Shown in pieces: positions 34,283 to 45,753 of a stretch of 64,000 nucleotides of DNA. This stretch comes from Eutreptiella sp. 'Long Island Sound 2002' (Eukaryota; Euglenozoa; Euglenophyceae; Eutreptiales; Eutreptiaceae): NCBI GenBank assembly GCA_964036045.1, contig OZ038379.1:117069104-117133103 (forward strand). Direction: 5' to 3'. A program made the position numbers and the translations under genes. The stretch's first letter is position 1. Every line of letters begins with the position of its first letter. Under the pieces are notes generated by a model that was not told the origin of the DNA, searched no databases, and saw nothing but the letters and a program-made list of their open reading frames with translations.

Positions 34283-35295
34283 CGCTTTTTGAACCCACCT
34301 CAAATCCAGCAAGCGGGCAAAGGTACACCTTGTTTCCTGCACTAACAAACACTAGGAACAACATATTTCTTAACTGAGGAAACGTGGCATGGTAGCCCTC
34401 ACCCACCGAGTGTCCTAGAAAGGGGGGGGGGGCTTCCAGCGGAACACTTTCAGCGGCGCACCCCACGCCAATGCAAGCACAGAAATGAATGTGAACGGCT
34501 AGGGTAGCTTTTATGGGGGTCTGTGGGAGATGGCGCCGGCCCAAGGCTTTGTCAGCCAATTTGATGTGTTGTGCGCCCTTGTAGGCACATGACATAGACA
34601 TGTCATGCACATAACCAAAAAATAATCACCGCTAACACTCAAACCAAATGATACATAGGGCACGGTGCGTTTTCCCATTTGAAGCTGTTGTCAAATTGTC
34701 CTTACCTAGTCATTCGAACGTGTATGCGCCGTGTCGGATGCCTCCTATTTCGCTCTCACCAAAAAAAAGTAATTGAAATTGGTTGCACACAAGCGCTTTC
34801 ATTCCTTGCGCACAGTTGGTTCTCCTAATGCAAACATGTAGAACTTCGCAAACAAAATGTCCCAACCAAGGGGGGAGGGAACGAGTCACATTTATAAGAT
34901 TGCCTGATACGTTGGTTGACCTAGCCGCTGCGCAGCGTGCTTCAGACTTGTTACTTTGTTAGTTGGGGCCCCTCCCACTGCCTAACGATTACGTTAGCGC
35001 GGCCCCAATAGGGCCAATGAAAAAGACACCAATAGGAGGCCCCAATTGGCTCCCCTTTGCGAATGGCCGTTAAGGGAACTACGGAATGAGAATGTGAATA
35101 TGGGTGTCCAAAACTACTGTTTCGTCCGAAAAGAGCCCTTTTCAATGGGTTGGAACGGAGGATATGGTTTCAAAAATTCTAAAAAAATAAAATACAGGTC
35201 CCTGCGAGAAAACACCACCCCTTTTCCACACGCTGGGTGGCCATAGTGGCCGTTTGATGCCCTACTCGTATTGTGTTGTTCGCCTGTGTTTGGTG
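34283..35295. other. No gene; contains a fragment of the repeat seen at 41.3 and 53.7 kb
   Basis: 34990-35060 (GGCCCCAATAGGGCCAATGA... ACCAATAGGAGGCCCCAATT) resembles, in opposite orientation, the sequence at about 54060-54110. Otherwise only short unassigned frames, and a G-tract near 34422-34431. Confidence 0.5.
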
Positions 35296-35356
35296 CAACC
35301 CTTGCGAATGCGAATTTGGGCCAAGTTCGGGCCGATTTCGCCTGAACTTTGCACGA
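35296..35356. repeat. Repeat family P4, weak cluster at the 3' side of the transposase gene
   Basis: GCGAATTTGGGCCAAGTTCG and CGAATGTGG-type words related to the TTCGCGCGAA motifs at 37.4, 39.1 and 41.1 kb. Degenerate. Confidence 0.4.
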
Positions 35357-35410
35357 ATGTGGCCCCATTTACACGTACGGGCATGCACATCTTCAAGTCC
35401 TTTTTGCCAT

Positions 35411-36589
35411 GAACTATCTAATCGTGCAGACGTGATATGCTCGCCGCTGTTTGCGGCGTGTGACACGTTGACTAAGGGTATGTACATAGTTCAAGCCACT
35501 AAGGGCCATCTTGCGGGCCCGCCTAGCCAATTGTTGTACGGTCAACGGGCCTTGCCCACGCATGGACCTCTGTGCGACGTCCCACCACTCTGCACGGATG
35601 GTGTGGTTGTCAACGACAACCTGCACACGTAGGCGCCCACGTAGAAGGCTTAGGCCCCCGCTGTTGCGCAACGTGCGCTTGAGGCTACAGTGGTCGTCTT
35701 TCATGGCGAAGCATGAAAATTTGGAAAAGTTTCTCCAGTGGCGGGCAAAAAAGTACATGTGGTGGATCCACAAATGTGGCCACAACACCTTAGGCCATTC
35801 CAAGAGTAAGTGGGCTTTGCCCATCGCTATACTACACCCACGTAACCTTCCCAGATCTGCCCCCGACAGCCAAGATGTCCGTCATGCATATATACACATG
35901 TTGGCAACATTGTCCCACCACTGCCTACAAACATCCCCCCATGGTCTCCCCCCCACCCACTTGTTGTTCATACCCCCCTCTTCAAGGCACACAGCAATGA
36001 GTGCCTCCCACCTCCGGGTGCGCATGAATTGCACAGCCCCGGCACACTTCAACCTAACGTTGCCCTTCGTGTTGGCGTTGTCATTGCCCTTTGCCATCCT
36101 ACCCTTTGTTACCGTCTTGGCTGCCATGCGCGCTACATCTAGGATCGGTTGGAAAAAATTGCGGACCACGACCGCCGCGGACTTGCCAACGGCAGCCGAC
36201 ACCGCATCCCTCATGCTGGAAATACCACAATTAGTTACTCGCATCACCCCGTGCAACCCGTAGTCGGGAATGCGACGTTTGGCTGGGATGTGTCTATATA
36301 TTGCTCTCATGGGGAGCACAACCTCACAGCACCCGTCAATGGTGGCTTCCAAGCCGAAGGTGGCATGGCAGTGTGCCCTATTGCGGCCGCAAACCCAACA
36401 CACCATGGCTTGTGAAGCCTCGGCTTTAAAATTTTTACAACTGGCCATTAAAATTTGTGCCTTGCCATCAGCACAGAGGAAAAAGAGTGTTTCCCGGTCA
36501 GCACCGGAAGTATGCTGGAAGACAATCTTACTAGCATCCCACAAGTGTTGGTCGAAGTCAACCTCTTGAGCAGCCGCGTACAAGGTCAC
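35411..36589 (-). pseudogene. KDZ/Plavaka-like transposase, core and C-terminal part
   Basis: One minus frame of about 390 codons interrupted only by TGA at 35882-35884. The core has FLCADGKAQILMASCKNFKA and AMVCWVCGRNRAHCH, a D-x-K segment followed by a C-x-x-C pair, as in the catalytic Asp plus 'CxWC' region of KDZ/Plavaka-type transposases. The end has LLEWPKVLWPHLWIHHMYFF, FSCFAMKDDHCSLKRTLRNS and VQVVVDNHTI, resembling the conserved C-terminal H..H..F...S..E/D..H..K block of those enzymes. Expected role is excision and integration of the element in the nucleus. The assignment rests on motif pattern, not on a search. It lies downstream of locus B on the same strand and inside the same P4-bordered interval, so it may be the enzyme of that element. 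Confidence 0.45.
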
Positions 36590-36728
36590 TCACTCCTCAC
36601 TACCCCCCAGTAGCCACCAGCTTGCTAGTTGATCGGGGCTACTAGTTCCCCCGAGGGTGCAATGCACGTACGAAGGCTCGTGCCACGATGTGCCGTCCAC
36701 TGCTAGTGGTATCCAATGCAGCCTTGGA

Positions 36729-37194
36729 TTACCGGTTCAACCGGTCGGCAGCGGTACAGGCTCGCAACTGCGCCGGTAACGGGCAGAAGGCTCCGTATAG
36801 CTCCGTGTCATCCCCCGTCTTGGCTACAAACCCCTCGGATGCGGGGTGTGCAAGCTGCTGCATGGTGACCCACATGTCCTGCCACGGTACCCCCTCGACT
36901 AGATGGGGAGTGAGGTACTGTGCCTGTGTCCTGGACACGTGCAGCGACGGAATGCGCCACACAGCAGCGACGGCCTTCTCCCACATGGATGGTGTGGTGG
37001 GCAGAGCACAACTACCACCCCGTCTACCGGCGTGAGGACGATCTGGCCCGTGTCGGGGAGGTGCTTCACCAGATCTCGGCTCCAAGGTCCTCGGAGACAG
37101 CGTCCTGCAATGTCCTCAAGCGGCGGGCCCGGTGCTGCCTGGTTTTGACATGGGCAAAGGCCTTCTTACCCTTGGCGCCACTGCCACGTCCCAT
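36729..37194 (-). pseudogene. N-terminal part of the KDZ-like transposase gene
   Basis: ATG at 37194 opens a basic leader (MGRGSGAKGKKAFAHVKTRQ, then LRTLQDAVSEDLGAEIW) ending in TGA at 37066-37068. One frame over it continues as DLVKHLPDTGQIVLTPVDGV, and the third frame as WEKAVAAVWRIPSLHVSRTQ to 36729. Two small indels or short introns would join these to the core at 36589. The polarity, the strand and the short gaps make one gene the best reading. Confidence 0.4.
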
Positions 37195-37334
37195 GACAAA
37201 AAACCGACATTAGGCAATAGGCAATGCATATCAATTTGCAATGTCGAGAAAGTCAAACAAAGTCAGCCCCGTTGGCAAACACCGCAAAACAAAAAATTTG
37301 TACAACCACCCCATGCGTTGGGAACTAGCATTAA

Positions 37335-37448
37335 ACACAAATATTGTATAAGTTCGCGCAAAGTTCGCATAAACCTCAGGACAGTAGTCGGCTGAGTTGT
37401 TCGCGTATTTGCACAAAATCACGCGAAGTTCGTGCGAAATTCGCGGCA
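37335..37448. repeat. Repeat family P4, cluster between locus B and the transposase gene
   Basis: GTTCGCGCAAAGTTCGCATA, ACGCGAAGTTCGTGCGAAAT and TTCGCG words; arms of the form TTCGCGCGAA. Confidence 0.75.
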
Positions 37449-37509
37449 CGATGAGGACAGCGGTCGGCCCCGTTGTAATTTACAATGGTTAAAAAGGCCG
37501 TTCGCAGGG

Positions 37510-39006
37510 CTACACTACGGGGTCGCAGTGCTTGTGGAGGTCCCAGACCCGTGGGCTGCGGGGGGCTGGGAGGGCTGGGGAGGGGGGGGGGGGGGGCTCC
37601 AAGGCGGGGTTAGTGGCGGCCTCCACCAGGGCGTCCCCCGGGTACCGCCTCTCGACAGCGTCATGGCTCTCCATGGCACCTTGATACCCCGGCACCACCA
37701 GATCGAAGGTCGGCCCGTCCTTCTTGTGAAGCAGCAGGCGCTCGGTGGAGGTCACTGCTTAGAGCTCCCCCTTCACCTTCTCTTCATGAGCCTTCCAAGC
37801 TTGGCTTCCCGCCATAAGGTACTTCGTACCGGCCCCCACCCCCGCCCCTGTCCCCACGCCTTCCGTCTCCTTTTCCTACTGCTGCCAGTGCGCGACGCCT
37901 TCGGCTTGGGTTTGCGGGCCCCCGCCCGGAGAAGGTCCCGGTCCGGCTCCGCCGCCCTTGCCCGCCGCTCCGCCTCCGGCCCGCTGCTCTACCTCCTGGA
38001 GCTTACCTCGCAGTAGGAGAACCTCCCCCTCCGCCGCCACCGCCCGCTTCTGCCACTCGGGCATGGCCCCCGCCTGCGCAGCCACCCAAGCGTCCACGTG
38101 TGCGGCGGCCTGCGTTGCCGGCAGGGGCTTTGCACCCGAGGGCTGGCCACCGATTTGGAGGGAAGTTTGTGGCCTTGCGGGGCCAGCCCACCTTGCCCCT
38201 TGACGTGCCGCTCTTGGAGCTCCGCATGGAGGAGGCATCGTCCCCCTCCCCCCCCCCCCCTCCTCTGCATCCACCTCCACCACTCCCCCCACCACCCCCA
38301 AATGCTTGCGCTGCCCCTCTTTTGCCCGCGTGAACATTTGGAGCCAGGCATAGCTCATGTGCGCCTCCGCCTGGTCCCCCCATCCCCTCAGCCCCGTCAA
38401 TGCCAACAATGCCAACCGGTTCAGCTGCCCCTCCGGCGGCCCCACCCTACCCTTCAACGCAACAATGCATTCTCCAATGCCCTCCACGCAGCCGGCATGC
38501 GTAGAGGGCAATAATTGTCTCGCCCTCCTTCCACCTTCCCCCGGGGTTGAGGAACGTGATGGCACAGGGGAAAGAGATTTTGAGGGGCGGCTCCCGCGCC
38601 CCATCCTGCGTCTCTACCTCGACCTCCCAGGTCATTGCCACGAACTCCTCCCTTGCCCCCTTCCGTCGCGGGAGGTTGAGCTTCCATGCGAACGGGAGGT
38701 GGGACCGCGGCATGGAGAGGTAGGTGATGGGGCGGAGGTCGTCGGGGTAGGCCGTGCCCTCCCCCCCCCCCCCGCCACAAGGTTTGCGACGACCACGGGG
38801 TTTGGGGCGGGGGGTGCATGGGGGGTTGCAAGAATGGCCGCCCGGGCGTCTGCGGGGGCGGCGCCGGCCGACCTCGAGGGCACGTCCAGGGTCACGTGGC
38901 GGACTGTGCCCGACTGTGCAAGAGCATCAATGTGCCCGGCCGGGCGGAATCGCTTGTGGGCGTGCATGGCTGCACGGGGATCGGGAAGCCAGCAGTGCCA
39001 TGGCTC
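37510..39006 (-). pseudogene. Locus B, C-terminal part of the large unknown protein
   Basis: The exon starting at 39006 reads EPWHCWLPDPRAAMHAHKRF... TVRHVTLDV...NPVVVANLVAGG, then (shifted frame, 38713-38447) LPFAWKLNLPRRKGAREEFV, LKISFPCAITFLNPGGRWKE and IIALYACRL, then 38604-37876 ECIVALKGRVGPPEGQLNRL, AHMSYAWLQMFTRAKEG and a coiled coil (EGEVLLLRGKLQEVEQRA), ending in Gly/Pro-rich sequence. A further frame 37755-37510 may be the C-terminus. Motif order equals locus A. Frame changes near 38640 and 38510 and C/G homopolymer runs suggest decay, although some could be introns. Very GC-rich. Confidence 0.5.
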
Positions 39007-39161
39007 CTGAGAATGACATGAAAGGGAATAGTGTAACTATTCATGCCAAATTCGCGCGAAATTCGTGCGAAATTTGTGAATCTGCATGCCTGACCGAATA
39101 TGAAGCATTTGCAAATGCGCAGCACAATCTCGCGAAGTTCGCGCGAACTTCGCGCGAATAC
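39007..39161 (-). other. Spliceable GT-AG intron carrying P4 palindromes
   Basis: On the minus strand the gap begins C|GTATTCGCGCGAAG and ends TCATTCTCAG|GAG after a pyrimidine-rich stretch. Removing 155 nt joins ...CDVSIVFYP in phase 0 to EPWHCWLPDPRAA... of the downstream frame, with no stop. Most of the intron is P4 sequence (TTCGCGCGAA repeated, with spacers). This is the clearest intron in the window. Confidence 0.6.
39040..39161. repeat. Repeat family P4, cluster inside the locus B intron
   Basis: Two groups, 39045-39080 (TTCGCGCGAAATTCGTGCGA) and 39129-39161 (CGAAGTTCGCGCGAACTTCG), about 80 bp apart. Confidence 0.85.
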
Positions 39162-41038
39162 GGGGTAGAAGACAATGGATACGTCACATTCACACGGGCA
39201 GGTCACTGTCCACGTCCCTTTCTTGCACTCCTTTGCCCGCTTCCACGCCGGCTCAGCGTGCAGTATAGCCCCAAGTGCCCTCGTCACCTCCACGTCCCCG
39301 TCCGTTGAATCCCCCTTCATGACCTCCATCTCGTACGCCCCATTCCACATCAAGATGTCCCCCGCGTGCACGAGGACGGGGGAGATGTCGTGGGCGGAGC
39401 GGGAGAGGAACAGGGGGTGGTGTGTGCACACGGGGGGGGGGGGCTGGCTCCACCTCAGGGGGGCTGAAGATGTCGTCCACCATGTCCCGGGTGGCCAGTC
39501 CGACCCGAGCCTCCAGTCCAACCCCCAATAGCAACAGTTGCCCAAAAGTGGGCACGTCCTCCCCGCCCTCCCCGTCCAGCAGGCCGAGGCAATCCTTGAG
39601 CGCCACGGGGAGGGGGGGGTCGAGATGCGTCGTATTTGGCTTAACCCACGAATGACGCCCCTCGGGGGTCCACTGCGTGACCAGTGCCCCCTGCATCTTT
39701 TGCCCGGGGGGGGGGGGGGGCATGGTGCCGGGCAGTGCTGACGAGGACAAGGATCTCCCCCTGTTGGAGGAGGACCTCATCCCACCTCTCCTCTGTGGCC
39801 TCCCCCAGCGCCGTTCCCGCCTGGACGTTGATGCGGTACTGGGGAGAGAGGGCCACGAAGGTCGAGATGTGGCAGCTCGAGGGGTTGCGGTCAGTGGGGG
39901 GCAGTCGAAACATCCGTGTGGGGGAGCTGGTCCCCCGACTCAGCACCCGACATGATGACGGAACAAGGCATGTCAAACAAGTCTTTAAACGGATCGGGGA
40001 CACGGTCGTCGATGCTGTTAATAAATTTTTTAATAGGGGCACTTGCCATTATCCCGGTTTTGGTGGGCTTGGACTGGTACCGCTAGGGGCGGGTGGGGTC
40101 CTTCCTCTGCTCCACCACCGGTTTCACATTGAACACCGGGTCAAAATGTTCACGAACTTAGTTCCCCGCCCCCCAAAATTGTCCGCGACAAGAATATCAC
40201 GGTGATTTGTATAGCTGAGGCCGTCCACGAAGTTATGAGCCATCGGGGGGGCTGAGCGGTGAGCCAAAACAGAGGGGTTGGCGGTGGCATACGAGGGGGG
40301 GTCCTGCAGGGGTGCCCTGCGCAAGGGGGGCTTGGGCGTAATGAAGGGGGGGGGGGGTCCGCGATTCCCCGATACCAACTGAGCCCCTTGAATCCTATGG
40401 AGAGTGGGCAGAGTGATATCCGGGATGTGGTGGAGAGGCGGCACGGTTGGGTGGCTGGGCAAGATGCCCACATTGTCCCACCACTCGACTTGCACTGCCT
40501 ACCATTCAAAATGAAAGGTTAGAGTGGTCAGCCTGCGGCAGACCGGCGGGAAAGTGGTTATTGATGGCCATCATGTCCATCCGCATGGGGCAGTGAACGA
40601 GGCCACTGGTGGGGTAGATGGCACAGAGGCCAGGCTTGGGTTTGCCCACGGTGTGCTTGGCCATGATTCCCAAAAGGCTGTCCACGGTTGAACCGGCGGG
40701 AATGAGCCGGACGGCCCGCAACCCCGGGAGGGCCACCTGCAACTCCCGAAAAAGGTGAGTGGGCCAACCTTTTTCCCCAAACCATCCCACTCTTTCGGCT
40801 GTTCGCATGTCAACATGAATCAGCTGCGGGGGCGTGGCAAACCCCTTCGCCCACCGCACCACGTCCTCCACTGCCAAGCCCCCGCACTCAACGGTCGCGT
40901 CCCCTCTCCCAGATTGGGTCACTCTCACTCCCAACCCGTCCGATGGCACCCTGGGCCCCTACTAGGGCATCCCCCTTCGCTCCGGCAAATAGGAGGAGGC
41001 CACGTACATATTTTCACAAAGAAAGCAAAGGTGAGGTC
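39162..41038 (-). pseudogene. Locus B, N-terminal part of the large unknown protein
   Basis: Pieces in transcription order: 40949-40506 (GLGVRVTQSGRGDATVECGG; VRLIPAGSTVDSLLGIM; KPGLCAIYPTSGLVHCPM), 40495-40124 (MQVEWWDNVGILPSHP; NFVDGLSYTNHRDILVADNF), 40042-39641 (YRINVQAGTALGEATEERWD; EVLLQQGEILVLVSTARHH) and 39545-39162 (VLVHAGDILMWNGAYEMEVM; KKGTWTVTCPCECDVSIVFY). These line up with YELETLTVQ, GLCRYCGIFANSPVH, DMVVFMSELIHCGG and GTILIIRSGLFGG of locus A. The repeated 'GxILxxxS/N' pattern suggests beta-sandwich or cupin-like folds, but I cannot name the protein. Frame changes between pieces are introns or frameshifts; homopolymer C/G runs interrupt several places. Confidence 0.5.
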
Positions 41039-41090
41039 TGAACAAAAGACGTACGACAAGAACAGCATGCTCATGCACAAATCAAAGGAT

Positions 41091-41170
41091 ATTCGTGCGA
41101 AGTTCGCGCGAATGTGAATGTGGATACTGATGCGAATACGATTGCGCACGAGGTTGCGAATTCGAACGGG
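41091..41170. repeat. Repeat family P4, cluster at the 5' side of locus B
   Basis: ATTCGTGCGAAGTTCGCGCG followed by GCGAATACG and GCGAATTCGAACG words. On the minus strand this begins GTATTCGCATCAG and ends near TTTTGTTCAG|ACC, so it may be another intron (about 41145-41039). Confidence 0.8.
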
Positions 41171-41339
41171 AACTTGTTTTTTTTTTGTGAATTTAAGCTA
41201 CATTATGACCGATTCGAGCTACAATTCACGTCGTTTGAATTCTATGAATTTTTGGCGAAGTAAGCATAGCAAACGGGCACAAAGACAAGGCACCACGGGC
41301 AAAACGGGCAAGAAATCAAGAAAGTGAGCGTACTCATTC

Positions 41340-42850
41340 AAAAGTTCCGTTTGCAGTGGGTACATGGTGCTACCTATTCCGGATGCCCCCATTGGAATCA
41401 ATCCATACTCCCATTATCATCAAAAGATCACCCAACAAGCCCAAGGGTCACCAAGGGTTGTTCAAGGGGCAAATTGAAATTTCTTACTTCGCACTTCTTA
41501 ACTCAATCCATGTAAGCTCAGTCCAATAAGTGGGCCAGTGAGGGCCCATAACGGGGGCCGATCTTGGAATTTTGGAGATGGCATCCGGGACCCCGAGCAT
41601 TGGTTAGGGGGTCCATATGGAGAAAAAAAAGACCGTTCAAAATTGATGCATATTAGGAACTATATGCCAAACTTTTGTGCACCGCAGTGCGAAAAATCCC
41701 AAAACGGCAATTTTCTAGACCCATGAGCAACACTCATAGGGGCTAATTGGTGCCACATTGCTCCCCATAGGTTCATATGTACTCCCATTGTCACCAAATG
41801 ATCACCTAACAACACCCCAAGGATACCTGGGGTTATCAAAGGTCGCGCTCAAATCACGATTCCTTGACCGGTCCATGCCGGCAAAAAAGCTTCCTAGACC
41901 ACCGCAGCTTCCCTAAACCCATTGTATTGAGCCGAATAACCCCATCCGGAAGAGGATGGTGGGCGCACAGCTCTATAAGATAAGGCAAAGGCAGTTGCCG
42001 TCGGCGGCCGTAGTCACGTGACACACATATGTTTGATTAGAGCCCTAGCAAAACGTGAGCCGCTACCCTTCTACGCCATGTTGTGACAAGGGCCTTCAAG
42101 GGTTACATACTGGTCAGCCAAAAGCACTTGAAGCCCCCTACAGCTCATCGACCTCAGCCCTTGGGGCCTCCAAAGCCACTTGGGTGGCCTATGTGGTCTA
42201 TCTCCCTTCCGAGAATACGAGGCCTTGGGCGGTTGGCAGGGATGAATCACGGGTTGACTTGTCACGGGTCAGTCCGAGGCAGGCGAAGGGAGGGCGTAAA
42301 TCTGCAACGAGAGTATTGTTAGACCACAAGGGTCGGTTCTCGTCCTCTCTGGATCATGCCTTCCCCGCTCTCTCTCCTCTTCCCTTGCGCCGCAAATTTT
42401 CTCCCATGCCTCATGTCTCTAGCAAACCTAAAGAAATATACACTAGCACACCTCTGCTTGCAACAATGTCTAGCACATGTCGCCCTCCCTCCCCTACCCG
42501 TGAAGTCTGAACCTTGGCGTCCAGTGGCGTGCACGTACAGCTTCTCCGCGCTTGCATTGCTGCGGTCAAGAGGGCTCCATCTAGTGGTGTAGTGATGCTC
42601 TTCACGCTCAGCTCGGAGCACCGTGCCACAGTTCAATTTGCTGGCTTGCGCCGCCACAACCAGCGTATGGCATTCTCGTGCATCTATGTTGTGACTGGCA
42701 TCATGCATGGCCCCCCGAGGCTGCTAGGTAACTGTACGCAAGGTTCCTCTACGATAGAGGTGGCCGGCGTGGAGCTGCATGATGGCCTACTCTTTGCTCC
42801 TCCATTGTGGCTATCGGTGTTTCGTGGGTCTACCTCTGCGATGCACCTTG
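41340..42850 (+). repeat. Non-coding repeat R1, copy 1 (segments A-B-C)
   Basis: Segments: A 41340-41760, B 41770-42240 and C 42240-42850. A and B both begin with a variant of CCCATTGTCACCAAATGATC (near 41410 and 41779), so they contain a direct sub-repeat about 370 bp apart. All three segments recur at 52640-54060, with A and C inverted and B direct. C keeps a short reading-frame similarity between copies (SCIYVVTGIMHGPPRLLGN; IEVAGVELHDGL), which may be a decayed exon. Confidence 0.75.
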
Positions 42851-43740
42851 TTCTGTCGTGCAAACATCGCCCACGCTAGGCCTGCATGTGTGAAGCTGCT
42901 GCGCCGTGAGATCGCCGTTTTCTTTGGGCCCCCTTGTGCGTGTGAGGAGCTGCTAATTTGCTTTGCCATTTCGTGTGAGATCCCGGAAAGTGGAGACGGA
43001 ATTCCGCACGGTGGTGGACGCCAGCTGCTGTCCCATGCGCATCCTCTATCACCTACGTCATGTTCCAAGGTCTAGCGTGGATGGCTTTGGTTGTGTCCGG
43101 CTGTCTGCGCTAAGGCCCTGGCTTGACACCGAAACACCGACGGCCGGCCGTCCCTCATTCCCGCCCTTGGGCCGACATTTGCTGCACTATGCTAGCTGTG
43201 CCTCTAATTCGGACCTGATCAATGTTCCGGCTAAGGCATGTGTGGCAACGGCTCCCAAGATATTCCGCGCTGGCATTGAGTTAGCGGGTATGAGCACTAA
43301 AATTCTGCATGCAAAACTCGATCTCGCGCCGAATTTGTGCAGTTCTATGTCCGATTAGCTCTTGGCCAAAGCCGATATTAGTCTCCAACTGTGCCCTAGA
43401 GACCCACATTAAATCCAATATGTTAGTTTTTCAAATTTAATATATGAAGGGCGTCAAAAGTAACACATGTAAAATTTTAACACGTTGAACGTAAAAACTT
43501 TGAATTTTCAAGATGTTAAACTTTTGGACTGTCGCGTGCATGTGTATAATCGGGCCCCGGGGGGGGTTTATGTGGTAGAATGCTCCGCAATGGGTTAGTA
43601 GCAATTTTGCATTGCCTAAGCGTTGGGTGTCCAACCCCGAGTCCATTGCTTTGGGTTCACCTCCAACCCCACTCCACACCCCCTTTTCTCTTGTGTAGTG
43701 CTTGTTATATCTTGCTCTCGCGACACCATTCTCGAGCTTA
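42851..43740. other. No recognisable gene
   Basis: The plus frame 42963-43358 is open for 131 codons but has no recognisable character. 43440-43530 is AT-rich. Confidence 0.4.
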
Positions 43741-43749
43741 GTATGACAC

Positions 43750-45550
43750 TTGTGTGTTTGTGTGGAGCCACGAGTTTGCGGGACCCTTTGGTCTCCCAAC
43801 TCCTTGGTGAGTGGGTGGCTTCATCTCCCTTGGCTAAATCCCGAAGCGTGGAGGGCACGGAGGTTGGCCCCTTCCCTAATTCGCACTAAGCAACTGGAGG
43901 CAGTGAAGCATTACGCTTCCTTCCTCTTTCCCGCGCCCGATTTTATTGGGCTACTCAGGGACCTCAATGTCACCAATGCAGGGTTCCACCACTTCTCCGC
44001 GTTGGTGACCCGGCGAGGGATTGACTATACGGCCGCTACCGGCCACGCTTTCCCCCGGCCCATCCCCACACGGCAAGCCTTTTTCGACACGTTGAAGGAC
44101 ATGGCTAAACCGCTAGAGTTGCGGCTGCCCATGACCGCGGCGGACACCCTTGTTAGTGGCCGCAGTTGGCCCATGCACTCATGGGCCTATTACATTCAAT
44201 CGTGTCCACCGCTACAGCACTAATGGACAACATTGATTGGGAGCCGCCCCTCAAATTTATAGGATGCGGGGATGCACATCCGTGGGCGAATGGGGGCGCA
44301 TACCCGCCTATTTGTGGGTGATTGGGATGGCCGTGTGCGGGGACAAAGAGATAGCCGCCTTGGACACTATATGGGGTGAGCACCTTCCGTAATTTGGCCC
44401 TTTTGCGTTGCATTGTGTTTCGGCACGTTTTTTTCCCCATTTGTTTTGTTTCAAAGCAAAAATCGTGTGAAATTTAAAGCAAATGAAAATTTAAGGTACC
44501 ATTCAAAGGAAAACGATTTGCCTGAATGCACGGGTGCCGGCTGCCTTGGTTTTTGGGGGGGCACAAGCCCTTTATTCGCCGCCTCATTCGGGTTTCTACA
44601 TCGCCCAAGGTGGGCCTACTTACAACATGGGGGTGTGGGACATGACGGCGGCGACGTGGGTGAGGGTACACGTGCAGAGGACATTGGTCGCCCAGGCGGA
44701 ACCCCGGCAGCAGAATGATGGGCCACGGCTTGGATGATGGGGGGTGCATAGCACAACGTCACATCGTGGTGGACTGGTGGTTGGTTTTCCTGCATTGTTG
44801 TAGGGCCATTGGCCACCCTTAGGTGGCGTTCATTGAGGCGCGCATGGAGGCACTCCTCAAGGAGAACACCGAGGCCCTGCAACGTTTGCTGTACTAGGTG
44901 CGCAGTGGCGTGAAACTGGGTGCCGCCGCTGCACGCGATGGGGTGGAGGCCAGGGCCCTCTTCCTTGCTTGGGAGGAGATGGAGCCATTGTCGGTCTATG
45001 CCTTGGAGGACCCTGAATGGCACGCCGTTGTTGCCATGCGGGATCAGCTCCCGGACTTGTACAGTGACACCTGCGCCACCATTCACCTGGGGGTGCAAGT
45101 ACAGGAGATAGTTGGACGGGTAGGCGGCCTTGTAGCAAGGTGCGCGTTAGTTCCTCGCAACAGTAGGAGGATGTCACCAAGGCTGTGGCCAATCTAGCAT
45201 GCTTGGGGGTGGGGTTGGGGGCGGTGTGTGCATATGTCATCGAAAAACTCAACGCCATCCTTAAACGGGCCTACAATGACCACACAGCCCGTTGGGGGAG
45301 ATGCTAAAGGCAACATCACTCGAAAAGGAGGTGGAGGTGGTGTTGCAAGTATGGGAGTGGTGGTTTCTGGAATTTGATCTCCCCCTTAGAACCCACGGTC
45401 CCCCCATGTGGCCGCATGTACCTTGGCAACCCTTATGTCCGCCCGGAGCCGCCAGCCGCCACCCTTATGCATTCACCCCGAGCTCTTCGCTCCCCACCCA
45501 TGGACCCTGCAATGATGGAGTTGATAATGGAAAACAATGGAAAAAAATGG
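43750..45550 (+). pseudogene. Decayed plus-strand gene, unknown
   Basis: Coding-like pieces in different plus frames: 43870-44223 (LEAVKHYASFLFPAPDFIGL; FDTLKDMAKPLELRLPMTAA; SWPMHSWAYYIQS), ~44310-44395 (WVIGMAVCGDKEIAALDTIW), 44820-45197 (FIEARMEALLKENTEALQRL; LFLAWEEMEPLSVYALEDPE; DLYSDTCATIHLGVQVQEIV) and ~45165-45300 (DVTKAVANLACLGVGLGAVC). The stops and frame changes between them show a broken gene or many small introns. The ATG at 43750 is not convincing as a start because the first ~40 residues look non-coding. I do not recognise the family; it could be another transposon protein. Confidence 0.35.
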
Positions 45551-45753
45551 TGACCGATCGTGTGGTATGCCTTGCTTGTGTGCTTTTGGTGTGCTTTTTT
45601 GCTTGAGTTCGTTTCGTTTAGATTTTAACACGAGCGCAAATGTTTTTCGTTGAATTTAAACACCGGCGTCCGTTTCACATTTAAAAATTAAAATCGAAAA
45701 TAGCAATGAAAATTTAAAGTACAGATTTTGACCAAAGGTAAATTGGTTTTTTT

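Noticed and set aside
41091-41170. P4 motifs as chance restriction-site-like GCGC words
   Set aside because: Rejected as chance because four clusters with the same TTCGCGCGAA arms occur only in 35.3-41.2 kb.
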